From: Ottowia sp.
GTDB taxonomy: Bacteria > Pseudomonadota > Gammaproteobacteria > Burkholderiales > Burkholderiaceae_C
Direction of reading: 5' to 3'
Assembly (NCBI GenBank): GCA_023228705.1
Contig: JALOAS010000020.1
Span: forward strand, 1 to 37,261
Length of the DNA: 37,261 nt
Shown here: piece by piece, positions 1-8,301 of the stretch
How positions within the stretch are numbered: the stretch's first letter is position 1
How the letters are laid out: each line of letters opens with the position of its first letter
Position numbers and translations under genes: made by a program
Notes under the pieces: model-generated
Databases searched by the model: none
What the model was told of the DNA's origin: nothing
Seen by the model: only the letters and a program-made list of their open reading frames with translations

Positions 1-441
1 CGCGCCGCCGCACGACCAGCTTGTTGAACACGGCCGCGGGCTCCAGCGAAACCGGACGGCCCAGCAGGACGTCTATGTTTTCAACCTAGATTCAGTAGTT
101 GGATGCGTTCGAGCGTGCTGCGATGGGCGTGCCAGGCAAGACGCGACAACGCGGCAGACTACTGTCTGCAAGGCGGAGCAACGCAGCATGGCGCGTCCAG
201 CGCTGTGCGATCGAGCGCATAACGTGGTCATCAAAATGGTGTGCTCGTGCAAATTTGGCTTTTCCTTTGATCACAACAAGATATGCATACCAAGCAGCGT
301 TCGACTGCTGAATCTAGGTTCAAACGGAATGGTCTGCGCATGCGCGCGCGTCAGCGCATGCAGCGTGCGCAGGCAGGGCGCGCGGCTGCCCGTGTAGCCC
401 GTGCGCTTGAAATACGCGTCAAGGTCGGCAAATAAAGACAT
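1..441 (-). pseudogene. nat: Arylamine N-acetyltransferase gene, 5' part, interrupted by a mobile element; continues off the left edge
   Basis: Reading leftward from ATG at 441, the product begins MSLFADLDAYFKRTGYTG and runs to ...QTIPFE at 320, where a 235-bp element (85-319) breaks it. From 84 to 1 the reading resumes as ENIDVLLGRPVSLEPAAVF...RRR. Removing the element and one copy of its 5-bp duplication gives the joined motif IPFENIDVLLGRPVS, typical of the N-terminal domain of arylamine N-acetyltransferases, which move acetyl groups from acetyl-CoA to aromatic amines. The catalytic Cys-His-Asp region lies beyond the window edge and cannot be checked. In the broken frame, translation after IPFE reads into the element, so a functional enzyme is unlikely. 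The start is 76 bp from the divergent phospholipase gene, so they share a promoter region. The family call is confident; complete inactivation is an inference. Confidence 0.85.
85..319 (-). mobile_element. MITE-like element, copy 1 (235 bp), inserted in nat
   Basis: The ends are CCTAGATTCAG and its inverse CTGAATCTAGG, with matching continued inward. The flanks carry a perfect 5-bp duplication TTCAA (80-84 and 320-324). It lies in inverse orientation to the other three copies. The part shared with them is the central and distal portion, including the stem GCAGAC/GTCTGC (near 162-177); the portion near 230-300 has diverged. No transposase is encoded, so it is non-autonomous. The ends and 5-bp duplication fit the IS1380 family as I know it from ISEcp1. 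Confidence 0.88.
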
Positions 442-517
442 GTGGCGGCCCCGTTGCGGCCGATTTTCCACGATACTGCAGCGCGGCAGCGCTTTTCTTG
501 ACCCGGAACAGGACCAC

Positions 518-1819
518 ATGGCGACCCAACAAGAAACGGTACGAGTACGCACGGGCGCGGCAAAGACAGCCGCAGGCACGCAGGTTGCACGCAGCAAGCG
601 CGCCAAGGACAGCGCGCGCAGCGAGCGCTCGCCAGCGGAGCTGGCCAGCCAATACACCAAGGTTGCGCTGGCGCTGCAGGGCGGTGGCGCGCTGGGTGCG
701 TACCAATGCGGCGTGTACGAGGCGCTGCACGACGCGGGAATCCGGCCGCACTGGTTCGTTGGCACGTCCATAGGCGCGATCAACGCGGCGATCCTGGCCG
801 GCAACGCGCCGGAGCATCGGGTCGAGCGCCTGCACGAATTCTGGGACATGATTTGCCAGCCTGCCGGCGGCGCCGACCTCATTGCCGCCGGCGTGCGCGA
901 CCTGCTGGCCTGGTACCCCAACAACGACCAGCTGGCCCACTGGGCCCAGTCACTGGGCGCGCTGGGCGCGCTGCTTTTTGGCCAGCAGGGCTTCTTCACG
1001 CCGCGCCGGAGCTCGCCGTTCCTGTTCAACGATGGCAGCGCCCAAGCCACCAGCTTCTACGACACGACGGCGCTGCGGGGCACGCTCGAGCACTTTGTTG
1101 ATTTTGACCGCATCAACGCAGCGGACGGGCCGCGTCTTTCCGTGGGAGCGGTGGACGTGGAGACCGGCAACAGCCACTACTTTGATTCCAACCAGGAAAT
1201 CCTGGGGCCGGAGCACATCATGGCGTCCGGCGCACTGCCGCCGGGCTTTCCGGCCATTGAAATCAACGGCCGGCATTACTGGGACGGCGGCGTGGTTTCC
1301 AACACGCCGCTGGACCGGGTGTGGCACGAGACGCCTCGCTGCGACACGCTGGTGCTGCAGGTGGACCTGTGGAGTGCGCAGGGGCGGCGGCCGCAGAACA
1401 TGATCGACGTGCTTGAGCGCCAGAAGGACATCCTCTACTCCAGCCGCACGCGGGCGATCACGGACCATGGCGTGGAACTGCAGAAGCTGCGCCTGACCAT
1501 AAAACAGCTGCTGGAACAGGTCCCCGAAGACACGGTGGATCCCCGGCTGCTGGCCAAGTTGCAGCCCTGGGCGTGCTCGCACGTGTTCAACATCGTGCAC
1601 CTGATCTACCAGGCCAAGTCGGGCGAGGCGCAGTACAAGGACTACGCGTTTGGCATCGGCACGCAGCGCGAGCACTGGGCCGACGGCCTGGCGGACATGC
1701 AGCAGACGCTGGAGTATCCGGAGTTTTTCCTCAAGCCCAGGCCCGATCAGGGCGTGGTCACGCACGATGTGCACGAGCTGGTGGCGCCGCGGCGCCCATC
1801 GCGTCAACGCGCCGCCTGA
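518..1819 (+). CDS. Patatin-like phospholipase with DUF3734-type C-terminal region
   Basis: A 433-residue predicted lipid acyl hydrolase using a Ser-Asp dyad. The oxyanion-hole motif GGGALG is at residues 55-60, the nucleophile motif GTSIG at 82-86 (Ser84), and the catalytic Asp is in DGGVVSNTPL near residue 262. The first 45 residues are basic and low in complexity, and no signal peptide is visible, so it is probably cytoplasmic or peripheral to the membrane. I chose ATG 518 because AGGA precedes it at suitable spacing; the frame is open back to 401, but that extension would reach into the divergent nat gene. Proteins of this shape are common in Burkholderiales, some near polyhydroxybutyrate genes, but nothing here shows that role. 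The substrate is not known from sequence. Confidence 0.85.
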   Translation: MATQQETVRVRTGAAKTAAGTQVARSKRAKDSARSERSPAELASQYTKVALALQGGGALGAYQCGVYEALHDAGIRPHWFVGTSIGAINAAILAGNAPEHRVERLHEFWDMICQPAGGADLIAAGVRDLLAWYPNNDQLAHWAQSLGALGALLFGQQGFFTPRRSSPFLFNDGSAQATSFYDTTALRGTLEHFVDFDRINAADGPRLSVGAVDVETGNSHYFDSNQEILGPEHIMASGALPPGFPAIEINGRHYWDGGVVSNTPLDRVWHETPRCDTLVLQVDLWSAQGRRPQNMIDVLERQKDILYSSRTRAITDHGVELQKLRLTIKQLLEQVPEDTVDPRLLAKLQPWACSHVFNIVHLIYQAKSGEAQYKDYAFGIGTQREHWADGLADMQQTLEYPEFFLKPRPDQGVVTHDVHELVAPRRPSRQRAA

Positions 1820-1960
1820 TAGCCGTCAAGCCTCCGGCACTGGCACGGGTCGCAACACCACCGCCTCCGATAGTGGTCGATCCGCCGTCGGGCTTCAGCG
1901 CCGTGAGTGTGGTGAGCGGAGCGGATGGATCGGGTCTTTTCCTTGCCAGATAACCGCGCG

Positions 1961-2665
1961 TTACCTCCCCTCGGCACCGTTCAGCTTGCGCGTGATGAGC
2001 TCGGCCGTCCTGGCAATATGCGCTTCCAGCGCCAGCGCGGCGCGCAACTCGTTGCCAGCCAGCACGCTCTCGTAGATTTCCCGATGCTCGGCATGGACGT
2101 CGCGGCCAACCGCCACGCGGCTGATGGCAAACCGGCGGTAGCGTTCGCTCTGCCGTGCCAGCAGGCGCAACACGCGCAGCGTCCACGGTGAGTTGCAACC
2201 GGCCAGCAGCGCCTCGTGGAATGCGGTGTTGAGCTTCTCCCAGGCCTTGGCGTTTTCCGGACGCAGGGGCTGCTCCAGCGCCGAGAGGTCTATCCAGACC
2301 TCGCGCAGGTTGTCACGCCAGCGGGCGTTGCCGTTCCGCATGGACTGGCGCAAGGCCTCGATCTCTATGTGTATCCGCAGTTGCGTCAGGTCGTCAAAAT
2401 CGGCGGCAGAGATGGGTGCGACACGGAATCCGCGCTGGCCTTCGGTAATGACCAGCGCATCGCTGACCAGGCGGGTGATGGCTTCGCGCAGCGTGCCGGC
2501 GCTGGCGTCATAGTGCTCCTTCAGGTGCTGCACGCGGAGTTTCTCGTCGCCAGCCAGCACGCCGTCGAGGATGTCGTCGCGCAGGCGTTCGTAGGTGCGC
2601 TCGATCAGCGTGCGGCCCGATGCCGGCGCCGCCTGCGCGTCGTTGGACAGGTTTCCCGGATTCAT
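1961..2665 (-). CDS. aphS: GntR-family (FadR/FCD subfamily) regulator, likely repressor of the phenol operon
   Basis: A 234-residue protein with an N-terminal winged helix-turn-helix of the GntR type (about residues 20-85, ERTYERLRDDILDGVL...GTLREAITRLV) and a C-terminal helical FCD ligand-binding domain (about 95-225) with the acidic and histidine residues typical of metal-assisted effector binding. Its start overlaps the stop of the sigma-54 activator gene by 4 bp (ATGA), so the two are co-transcribed and probably translationally coupled. In Comamonas testosteroni TA441 and R5, as I recall, the gene in this position (aphS/phcS) represses the phenol hydroxylase operon. Two GGGTTWACCC palindromes in the control region (4517-4560) match the usual GntR operator form and are its most likely sites. 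Family assignment is firm; the role is by synteny. Confidence 0.85.
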   Translation of the reverse strand: MNPGNLSNDAQAAPASGRTLIERTYERLRDDILDGVLAGDEKLRVQHLKEHYDASAGTLREAITRLVSDALVITEGQRGFRVAPISAADFDDLTQLRIHIEIEALRQSMRNGNARWRDNLREVWIDLSALEQPLRPENAKAWEKLNTAFHEALLAGCNSPWTLRVLRLLARQSERYRRFAISRVAVGRDVHAEHREIYESVLAGNELRAALALEAHIARTAELITRKLNGAEGR

Positions 2666-4380
2666 GTTGTTCTGCTCCGTTGTTTCCGGATCTTGGCGAG
2701 CCGATAGCTCAACTGCGGCCTTGTGAGCCCCAGCATGCGCGCGGCGGCTGCCAGGTTGCCCTGATTGCGCTGCACTGCCTGCTCGATCAGGTCAGCTTCC
2801 AGGCTCGGCAGATCCGGCCGGCTGGCAAGCAGTTGATCAATCAGCGAGTCGGCAGCCTGCGGCCGGATGACCGCACGCAAGCGGCCACCCGGCCCGAGCG
2901 TATGCGTGGGGCCGGCGCCAGGCGGCATCTGGGCACCGGGAAACAGTTGTTCTACGCACACGGCATGGCCTGCCGTGGTCAGGATGACGCCGCGTTCAAT
3001 GACGTTCTCCAATTCGCGGACATTGCCGGGCCAGGCGTGTTCGCGCAACGCGTGCATGGCACGGTCGGTCAGTCCGTCCACGCGCCGCTCGTGCCTGGCT
3101 GCAAAGCGCTGCAGCATGTGACGCGCAAACCGTTCAATGTCGTCCTTGCGCTCGCGCAGCGGCGGGATGTGGATGGGGTAGACGTTGATGCGGTAGTACA
3201 GGTCCTTGCGAAACTGACCGCGCTCGACTGCATCACGCAAATCGACATTGGTTGCCGCAACGAGCCGGACATCGACCTGCCGCGTTTGCTCTGCACCAAG
3301 CCGCTCCACCTGTCCGTCTTGCAGCACACGCAGGAGCTTGGCCTGCGCCGGAAGCGGCAGATCCCCGATCTCGTCCAGGAACAGAGTGCCGCCGTCCGCC
3401 CGTTCAAAACGCCCTGCACGGGCTGCGCTGGCACCAGTGTATGCGCCTTTTTCGGTGCCGAACAGTTCCGACTCGATCAAGTCTCCCGGCAGCGCACCAC
3501 AGTTGACGGCAACAAAAGGCTTGGCTGCCCGCGGACTGAGCGCATGAAGTGCACGCGCGAACCGCTCCTTGCCAACGCCCGTTTCTCCAGTCAGCAGCAC
3601 GCTAACCCGAGTCGGCGCAGCCTTGCGCAGCAATGCTGCTGCGGCCTTGAACCCGGCTGACTGCCCAATCAGCAGGCCCAGCGCGTCCACCAGCGCTTCA
3701 GGCGTGTCTTCGGCAGCGACCGGCTCGGGCCAGGATCGCCGCTCTTGTGCCGGATGCTCGCTGGCGGCCAGGTTCTCGCGCGTGTAGTCGCGCGCCAGCT
3801 TGTCACCATCGGGCCAGTCCACCTGCGGCTTGCCCTCGATCCGGCAGTGCTCGGTGCCACAGGCAACGCATGCCATCTCCTTGTAGAGGATCATCCGGCC
3901 CATGAACGCACTGGTGTATCCGGACGCATAACCCAGCAGGGTCCAGCACACCGGTTCGGTTTGCGGGCCAAAGTCGCGCAGGTGCGCCTCCACTTCCCAG
4001 GAATGATCCCAGCGGAAAACGCCATGAAAACGGCCGGTTGCCAGATCAATATCCAGCGCTTCGGGGGTCACCTGGACCGCGCCTTCGAGCATGTGCAGCT
4101 GCGGCCCGACCGAAAACCTGTCGGCTGCACTGGCCTCCGGCCGCAGTGCATGCGCGAGTGCGGCGTCGTGTTCACCCGCGGCAAAGCCCGCACGCAGCAT
4201 CAGCCGGCGGGTTGCAACCGGTCCGATCGACTGCACCAGTTCGCGCCGCAACGTGGCCAGCGAGGCCGTGTGCATGAGCAGCATGCGCTGCCCGGCCAGC
4301 CAGATTCGACCGTCGACAGACGAGAACTGGATCTTGCGCCGCAGGTCGCTGTCCGAGGGCAGGGGGGGTGGAGCTGACAT
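2662..4380 (-). CDS. aphR: Sigma-54-dependent activator of phenol catabolism, DmpR/XylR/MopR type
   Basis: A 572-residue enhancer-binding protein in three parts. The N-terminal aromatic-sensing XylR_N/V4R region (about 1-205) includes His96, Cys145, Glu168, Cys171 and Cys179, which align with the phenol-contacting histidine and zinc-binding residues of MopR. The AAA+ domain (about 235-470) has Walker A GETGVGKE at 265-272, the sigma-54 contact loop GAYTGA at 312-317, and Walker B GGTLFLDEIGD at 330-340. A Fis-type helix-turn-helix ends the protein (about 541-563). Phenol binding to such proteins relieves repression of the ATPase. The gene diverges from the phenol hydroxylase operon with a 243-bp region between, and overlaps aphS by 4 bp. 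GAYTGA in place of GAFTGA is a known, active variant. Confidence 0.93.
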   Translation of the reverse strand: MSAPPPLPSDSDLRRKIQFSSVDGRIWLAGQRMLLMHTASLATLRRELVQSIGPVATRRLMLRAGFAAGEHDAALAHALRPEASAADRFSVGPQLHMLEGAVQVTPEALDIDLATGRFHGVFRWDHSWEVEAHLRDFGPQTEPVCWTLLGYASGYTSAFMGRMILYKEMACVACGTEHCRIEGKPQVDWPDGDKLARDYTRENLAASEHPAQERRSWPEPVAAEDTPEALVDALGLLIGQSAGFKAAAALLRKAAPTRVSVLLTGETGVGKERFARALHALSPRAAKPFVAVNCGALPGDLIESELFGTEKGAYTGASAARAGRFERADGGTLFLDEIGDLPLPAQAKLLRVLQDGQVERLGAEQTRQVDVRLVAATNVDLRDAVERGQFRKDLYYRINVYPIHIPPLRERKDDIERFARHMLQRFAARHERRVDGLTDRAMHALREHAWPGNVRELENVIERGVILTTAGHAVCVEQLFPGAQMPPGAGPTHTLGPGGRLRAVIRPQAADSLIDQLLASRPDLPSLEADLIEQAVQRNQGNLAAAARMLGLTRPQLSYRLAKIRKQRSRTT

Positions 4381-4403
4381 CGGTCTAATTATCGAGAATC
4401 GAT

Positions 4404-4483
4404 TGAATCTCAGAATAAGCTACAGATTCACGGAAGTTTATTATTTGAGCAATCCTGACTTGATTATCTCAGCAAAACATCAA
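4404..4483 (+). promoter_or_regulatory. Candidate upstream activator sites for the DmpR-type regulator
   Basis: This AT-rich stretch holds two inverted repeats: TGAATCT / AGATTCA with a 13-nt spacer (4404-4430) and TTGAT / ATCAA with a 14-nt spacer (4460-4483). They lie about 120-190 bp upstream of the -24/-12 promoter, the distance usual for XylR/DmpR activator sites. The call rests on position and symmetry only; I see no strong match to a published consensus. Confidence 0.35.
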
Positions 4484-4516
4484 TGAAAGCAAGAGGCTGG
4501 CGGCAGCATAAAATAA

Positions 4517-4560
4517 GGGTTTACCCTTAACCCCAACAGATTCAAATTAGGGGTTAACCC
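4517..4560 (+). promoter_or_regulatory. Two candidate operators for the GntR-type repressor
   Basis: GGGTTTACCC (4517-4526) and the perfect palindrome GGGTTAACCC (4551-4560) are spaced 34 bp centre to centre, about three helical turns, between the candidate activator sites and the -24/-12 promoter. A GT-NN-AC core in a palindrome is the common operator form of GntR regulators. Binding here could block looping between activator and polymerase. This is inference from sequence symmetry. Confidence 0.5.
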
Positions 4561-4595
4561 TAGAAATCTCGAGAATTTATCAAATGTGGCCTTGA

Positions 4596-4613
4596 TTGGC
4601 ATGGATCTTGCAT
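4596..4613 (+). promoter_or_regulatory. Sigma-54 (-24/-12) promoter of the phenol hydroxylase operon
   Basis: TTGGCATGGATCTTGCAT matches the sigma-54 consensus, with GG at 4598-4599 and GC at 4610-4611 separated by exactly 10 bases. The divergent gene encodes a sigma-54 activator, which fits. Transcription would start near 4622-4624, at or next to the first usable ATG (4624) of dmpK. Confidence 0.88.
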
Positions 4614-4623
4614 GGTAGCGGGT

Positions 4624-4908
4624 ATGAACACCGAACCGACTGATACCCGCGTCGAATTTGACGTCAGCCGACGTTTCATTCGCATCATCAACGAGCGCGA
4701 CAACGGCTTCGTTGAGCTCGAATTTGCAATCGGCGAGCCCGAGATTTTTGTGGAAATGATCCTTCCACAAGTGGAATTCGAGCAATTTTGCCGTGACCAG
4801 GATGTGGTTCCGAGTCACGGACCACTGCCCGCGTCGGCCATCAGCACGCCCGAGCAGGAGTGGGAATGGACGCTGCGGCACGCGCGCGAAGCACACTCGC
4901 GCAAATAA
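4624..4908 (+). CDS. dmpK: Phenol hydroxylase assembly protein DmpK
   Basis: A small protein (94 residues from ATG 4624) of the DmpK/phenol hydroxylase P0 family. It contains the family core RFIRI...FVELEFAIGEPEIFVEMILP (about residues 16-50). In Pseudomonas sp. CF600, DmpK is not needed for catalysis but helps insert iron into the oxygenase. It is the first gene of the operon, followed by dmpL after 45 bp. An in-frame ATG at 4612 lies inside the -12 promoter element, so it could not be in a transcript from that promoter. ATG 4624 is therefore preferred, which leaves almost no leader and no Shine-Dalgarno sequence. Confidence 0.85.
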   Translation: MNTEPTDTRVEFDVSRRFIRIINERDNGFVELEFAIGEPEIFVEMILPQVEFEQFCRDQDVVPSHGPLPASAISTPEQEWEWTLRHAREAHSRK

Positions 4909-4953
4909 ATCCAGATCTCACCAGAGACGACTTTCATCCAAGGGAGGCAACAA

Positions 4954-5946
4954 ATGCACATTGATCTTCGGACCGTCAGCATCACGCCGCTGCGGCAGAC
5001 GTACAACCACATTGCCGAGCGCATGGGTGCGGACAAGACGGCGTCACGCTATCTTGAGGCAACGATGGACCTGCAGGCGGAGACCAACTTTCACTACCGT
5101 TCGACCTGGGATCCGCAGTACGAGATCCACGACCGCAAGCGGACCCGGATCGTGATGCAGGACTGGTACGACCTCAAGGATCCGCGCAAATATTACTACG
5201 GAACCTACACCCGGGCGCGGGCGCGGATGGAGGAGCTTGCGGACGCGGATTACAAGTTCGTCGAGACGCGCGGCCTGGCCGCCGCCTACGACGACGCGGC
5301 GCGCCAGACCGCGCTGGCCTTTTATGTTCCGCTGCGCCATGTGGCGTGGGGCGGCAACATGAACGGGCTGTACCAGGGCGACTACGGGTTCGGCACGGCG
5401 ATCGTGCAGGCGTGCATCTACGCCGGCATGGACCAGTTGGGCATCGCGCAGTACCTGACCCAGTTCGGCCTGCTCATGGGCGGCCGCGAAGCACTGGATG
5501 CGGCCAAGAAAGACTGGCTGCAGGCGCCCCAGTGGCAGCCGCTGCGTCGCCTGGTGGAGGATTCCTGGGTTGTCGAGGACTGGTTCGAGCTGTTCGTGCT
5601 GCAAAACGTGGTCCTGGATGGCGCGCTGTTCGGTGTCGCCTACCAGGAAGTGGATGCATCGCTGACCGAGCGCGCCGGACCCGTCGTTTCCATGCTCTTG
5701 CGCTTCCAGATCGAATGGTTTGACGAAGTCAGCAAGTGGGTGGACAGCGTGATGAAGACCGCGGCTGCGGAAAGCGACGCCAACAAGACGCTGCTTGCGC
5801 AGTGGTACCGGACATGGCGCCCGCGCGTGGTCGAGGCGCTGGCGCCTGTCGCCCGCATCGCCCTCGATGACGACGGAGCACCGGCAGTGGCGCGTGCCAT
5901 GGCGGCCGTTGACGCCCGCATGGTCAAGGCCGGGTTGTCGGTCTGA
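4954..5946 (+). CDS. dmpL: Phenol hydroxylase beta subunit (P1, DmpL)
   Basis: A 330-residue protein of the bacterial multicomponent monooxygenase beta-subunit family. It forms the (alpha-beta-gamma)2 oxygenase with DmpN and DmpO and has a ferritin-like helical fold without the iron site. Family features include QTYNHIAERMGADK near the N-terminus, the aromatic stretch KYYYGTYTRARARMEE (about residues 75-92), and the HVAWGGNMNGLYQGDYGFGTA segment. A strong ribosome-binding site (AGGGAGG) lies 7 bp before ATG 4954. It is the second gene of the operon. Length is normal for the family and no defects are visible. Confidence 0.95.
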   Translation: MHIDLRTVSITPLRQTYNHIAERMGADKTASRYLEATMDLQAETNFHYRSTWDPQYEIHDRKRTRIVMQDWYDLKDPRKYYYGTYTRARARMEELADADYKFVETRGLAAAYDDAARQTALAFYVPLRHVAWGGNMNGLYQGDYGFGTAIVQACIYAGMDQLGIAQYLTQFGLLMGGREALDAAKKDWLQAPQWQPLRRLVEDSWVVEDWFELFVLQNVVLDGALFGVAYQEVDASLTERAGPVVSMLLRFQIEWFDEVSKWVDSVMKTAAAESDANKTLLAQWYRTWRPRVVEALAPVARIALDDDGAPAVARAMAAVDARMVKAGLSV

Positions 5947-5982
5947 TCCGGCGACCACACTTTTTTGAAAAGGACACACGAG

Positions 5983-6249
5983 ATGGCAACCGTATTCATT
6001 GCCCTGCAGAAAAACGAGGAAAGCCGCGCCATTGTCGATGCCATCCTGGCGGACAACCCGCAGGCAACCGCCAATAACGAACCGGCCATGGTCAAGGTGG
6101 ATGCGCCGGAGCGCATGGTCATCCGCCGCGAGACCGTTGAACAGGAAATCGGCCGCGATTTTGACCTGCAGGAGATCCATGTCAACCTGGTGACCCTGAG
6201 CGGCAACGTGGACCAGACCGACGACGAATTCACCCTGAGCTGGGTGTAA
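5983..6249 (+). CDS. dmpM: Phenol hydroxylase regulatory/effector protein (P2, DmpM)
   Basis: An 88-residue cofactorless effector protein (MmoB/DmpM family) that binds the oxygenase and is required for efficient hydroxylation. The sequence starts MATVFIALQKNEESRAIVDAI and ends with the acidic tail DQTDDEFTLSWV, both typical. I chose ATG 5983 over ATG 5965 because AGGA (5971-5974) suits it and the family length is close to 90 residues. It sits between the beta (dmpL) and alpha (dmpN) subunit genes, as in other dmp/phc clusters. Confidence 0.93.
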   Translation: MATVFIALQKNEESRAIVDAILADNPQATANNEPAMVKVDAPERMVIRRETVEQEIGRDFDLQEIHVNLVTLSGNVDQTDDEFTLSWV

Positions 6250-6282
6250 GGCACGCAACACATCAAAGAGGAAACAAGCACC

Positions 6283-7830
6283 ATGGACACCAAAGTCAAA
6301 ACCAGACTCAACCTGAGAGAACGCTACAACCTCATGACGCGGGACCTGGACTGGGAGCCGAGCTACCAGTCGATCAAGGACATCTTCCCGTTCCTGGAGT
6401 ACGAGGGCATCAAGGTCCACGACTGGGACAAGTTTGAAGATCCGTTCCGCATGACCATGAGCGCGTACTGGAAGTACCAGGCCGAGAAGGAGCGCAAGCT
6501 CTACGCGATCATCGACGCATTTGCACAGAACAACGGGCACCTGACACTGACCGATGCACGCTACCTGAACACGATCAAGTTGTTCCTCACGGGCGTGACG
6601 CCGCTGGAGTACATGTCCGGCCACGGCTTTACCCACCTGGGCCGCCACTTCAAGGGCGCGGGTCCCAAGGTGGCCTGCCAGATGCAGGCGCTGGACGAGC
6701 TGCGTCACGCGCAAACGCAGCTGCACGCGGTCTCCAACTACAACAAGTACTACAACGGCTTCCAGGAGTGGCGCCACTGGCACGATCGCGTCTGGTACCT
6801 GAGCGTGCCCAAGTCGTTCTTCGACGACGCCGCCACCTCCGGGCCATTCGAGTACATCCTCTCGATCAGCTTTGCCTTCGAGTACGTGCTCACCAACCTG
6901 CTGTTCGTTCCCTTCATCAGCGGCGCCGCCTACAACGGCGACATGAGCGCGATGGCGTTCGGCTTCAGCGCGCAGAGCGACGAGGCGCGGCACATGACGC
7001 TGGGTCTGTCGGTCATCAAGTTCCTGCTGGAGCAGGACCCCGACAACCTGCCCATCATCCAGCGCTGGATAGACAAGTGGTTCTGGCGCGGCTACCGCGT
7101 GCTGACGCTGGTGGCCATGATGATGGACTACATGCTGCCCAAGCGCGTCATGAGCTGGAAGGAAGCCTGGGAGGTCTACGGTGAGGAAAACGGCGGCGCG
7201 CTGTTCCGCGACCTTGGCCGCTATGGCGTGAAGGTCCCAATGGGCTGGGAGCAGGCTTGCAAGGAAAAGGACCACCTGAGCCACATGGCGTGGAACGTGT
7301 TCTACAACTACGGCGGGGCCGCTTCTTTCCACACCTGGGCGCCCAGCCCCCAGGACATGGACTGGCTCTCGTCCAAGTATCCGGACACCTTCGACAAGCA
7401 CTACCGTCCGCTGTGGGAACACTACGCCGCCGAACAAAAGGCCGGCCGGCGCTTCTACAACGCGACGCTGCCCATGCTGTGCCAGACCTGCCAGGTTCCG
7501 ATGTTCTTCACCGAGCCGGACGATCCCACCAAGATCTGCTACCGCGAGAGCACGTACAAGGGCGACAAGTACCACTTCTGCTCGGACGGCTGCAAGCACA
7601 TCTTCGACAACGAGCCCGAAAAATTCATACAGAGCTGGCTGCCGGTGCACCAGATCTACCAGGGCAACTGCTTCCCTGCCGACGTCGATCCGACCCAGCC
7701 TGATTTCGATGCACTGGCTGAAGTGCTGCGCTGGTACAAGATCCGGCCCGGCGAGGACAACATGGACTATGCCGACTCCCCCGACAAGCGCAACTTCAAG
7801 GCGTGGCGCGAGCAGGCGACGACGAACTGA
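6283..7830 (+). CDS. dmpN: Phenol hydroxylase alpha subunit, diiron oxygenase (P3, DmpN)
   Basis: A 515-residue catalytic subunit that hydroxylates phenol to catechol with O2. The two four-helix-bundle metal motifs are visible: DELRH (Glu139, His142) and DEARH (Glu234, His237), with additional ligands likely Glu109 (PLEY) and Glu200 (AFEY). The C-terminal third contains a YHS-type cysteine motif, CQTC...CYRES...FCSDGCKHIF (about residues 400-445), normal in this family. AGAGGAA precedes ATG 6283. All expected iron ligands are present, so it should be active. A 960-codon open frame on the opposite strand is only a shadow of this and the neighbouring genes. Confidence 0.97.
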   Translation: MDTKVKTRLNLRERYNLMTRDLDWEPSYQSIKDIFPFLEYEGIKVHDWDKFEDPFRMTMSAYWKYQAEKERKLYAIIDAFAQNNGHLTLTDARYLNTIKLFLTGVTPLEYMSGHGFTHLGRHFKGAGPKVACQMQALDELRHAQTQLHAVSNYNKYYNGFQEWRHWHDRVWYLSVPKSFFDDAATSGPFEYILSISFAFEYVLTNLLFVPFISGAAYNGDMSAMAFGFSAQSDEARHMTLGLSVIKFLLEQDPDNLPIIQRWIDKWFWRGYRVLTLVAMMMDYMLPKRVMSWKEAWEVYGEENGGALFRDLGRYGVKVPMGWEQACKEKDHLSHMAWNVFYNYGGAASFHTWAPSPQDMDWLSSKYPDTFDKHYRPLWEHYAAEQKAGRRFYNATLPMLCQTCQVPMFFTEPDDPTKICYRESTYKGDKYHFCSDGCKHIFDNEPEKFIQSWLPVHQIYQGNCFPADVDPTQPDFDALAEVLRWYKIRPGEDNMDYADSPDKRNFKAWREQATTN

Positions 7831-7856
7831 TAACCGGATACCACCAGGAGATAAAG

Positions 7857-8213
7857 ATGGCTGTTGTATCAATAGGCCCCTACAAGTTTGCACCCAAGGA
7901 CACGGTCGACAAGTTTCCCGCGCCACTGCTCTACGTGGGCTGGGAAGACCACAAGATGTTCTGCGCGCCGCACTGCGTGCCGATGCCGCCGGACACCAAA
8001 TTTGGCGACTTCGTCAAGAACGTGCTGCCCGGCATGTACAGTGCCCACCCCGATTTTGAAAAGATCCAGTGGGAACAGGTGCTGTGGTTCGATTCGGGCA
8101 AGCCGTTTCAGCCCGACATGGAGAAAACCATGGCTGAAAACGGCATGGGCCACAAGAGCCTGATTCGTTTCCGCACGCCGGGCCTGACCGGCCTGAGCGG
8201 ATCGGCCTTCTGA
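7857..8213 (+). CDS. dmpO: Phenol hydroxylase gamma subunit (P4, DmpO)
   Basis: A 118-residue third subunit of the oxygenase complex. It contains the family pattern MAVVSIGPYKF...KFPAPLLYVGWEDHKMFCAPHCVPMPPDTKFGDF and the closing RTPGLTGLSGSAF. ATG 7857 follows CAGGAG at good spacing; the frame is open upstream to 7803, but that would overlap dmpN. The 88 bp between this gene and dmpP is longer than other gaps in the operon and shows no obvious signal. Confidence 0.93.
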   Translation: MAVVSIGPYKFAPKDTVDKFPAPLLYVGWEDHKMFCAPHCVPMPPDTKFGDFVKNVLPGMYSAHPDFEKIQWEQVLWFDSGKPFQPDMEKTMAENGMGHKSLIRFRTPGLTGLSGSAF

Positions 8214-8301
8214 TCGCCGGATGACCCTGGCGGCGCAGGCGCAAATCGTGCATGCGTCGCTGCTTCAGCGCGGTACTCAACAACACGATAGAGAGTGACT
8301 C

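Noticed and set aside
4612..4623. ATG 4612 as the dmpK start
   Set aside because: It lies within the -12 element of the promoter and would not be in the mRNA made from it.
5044..7926. A 960-codon open frame on the minus strand
   Set aside because: It lies opposite dmpL, dmpM and dmpN, which have clear family motifs. It shows no recognisable domain and is a by-product of high GC at third codon positions.
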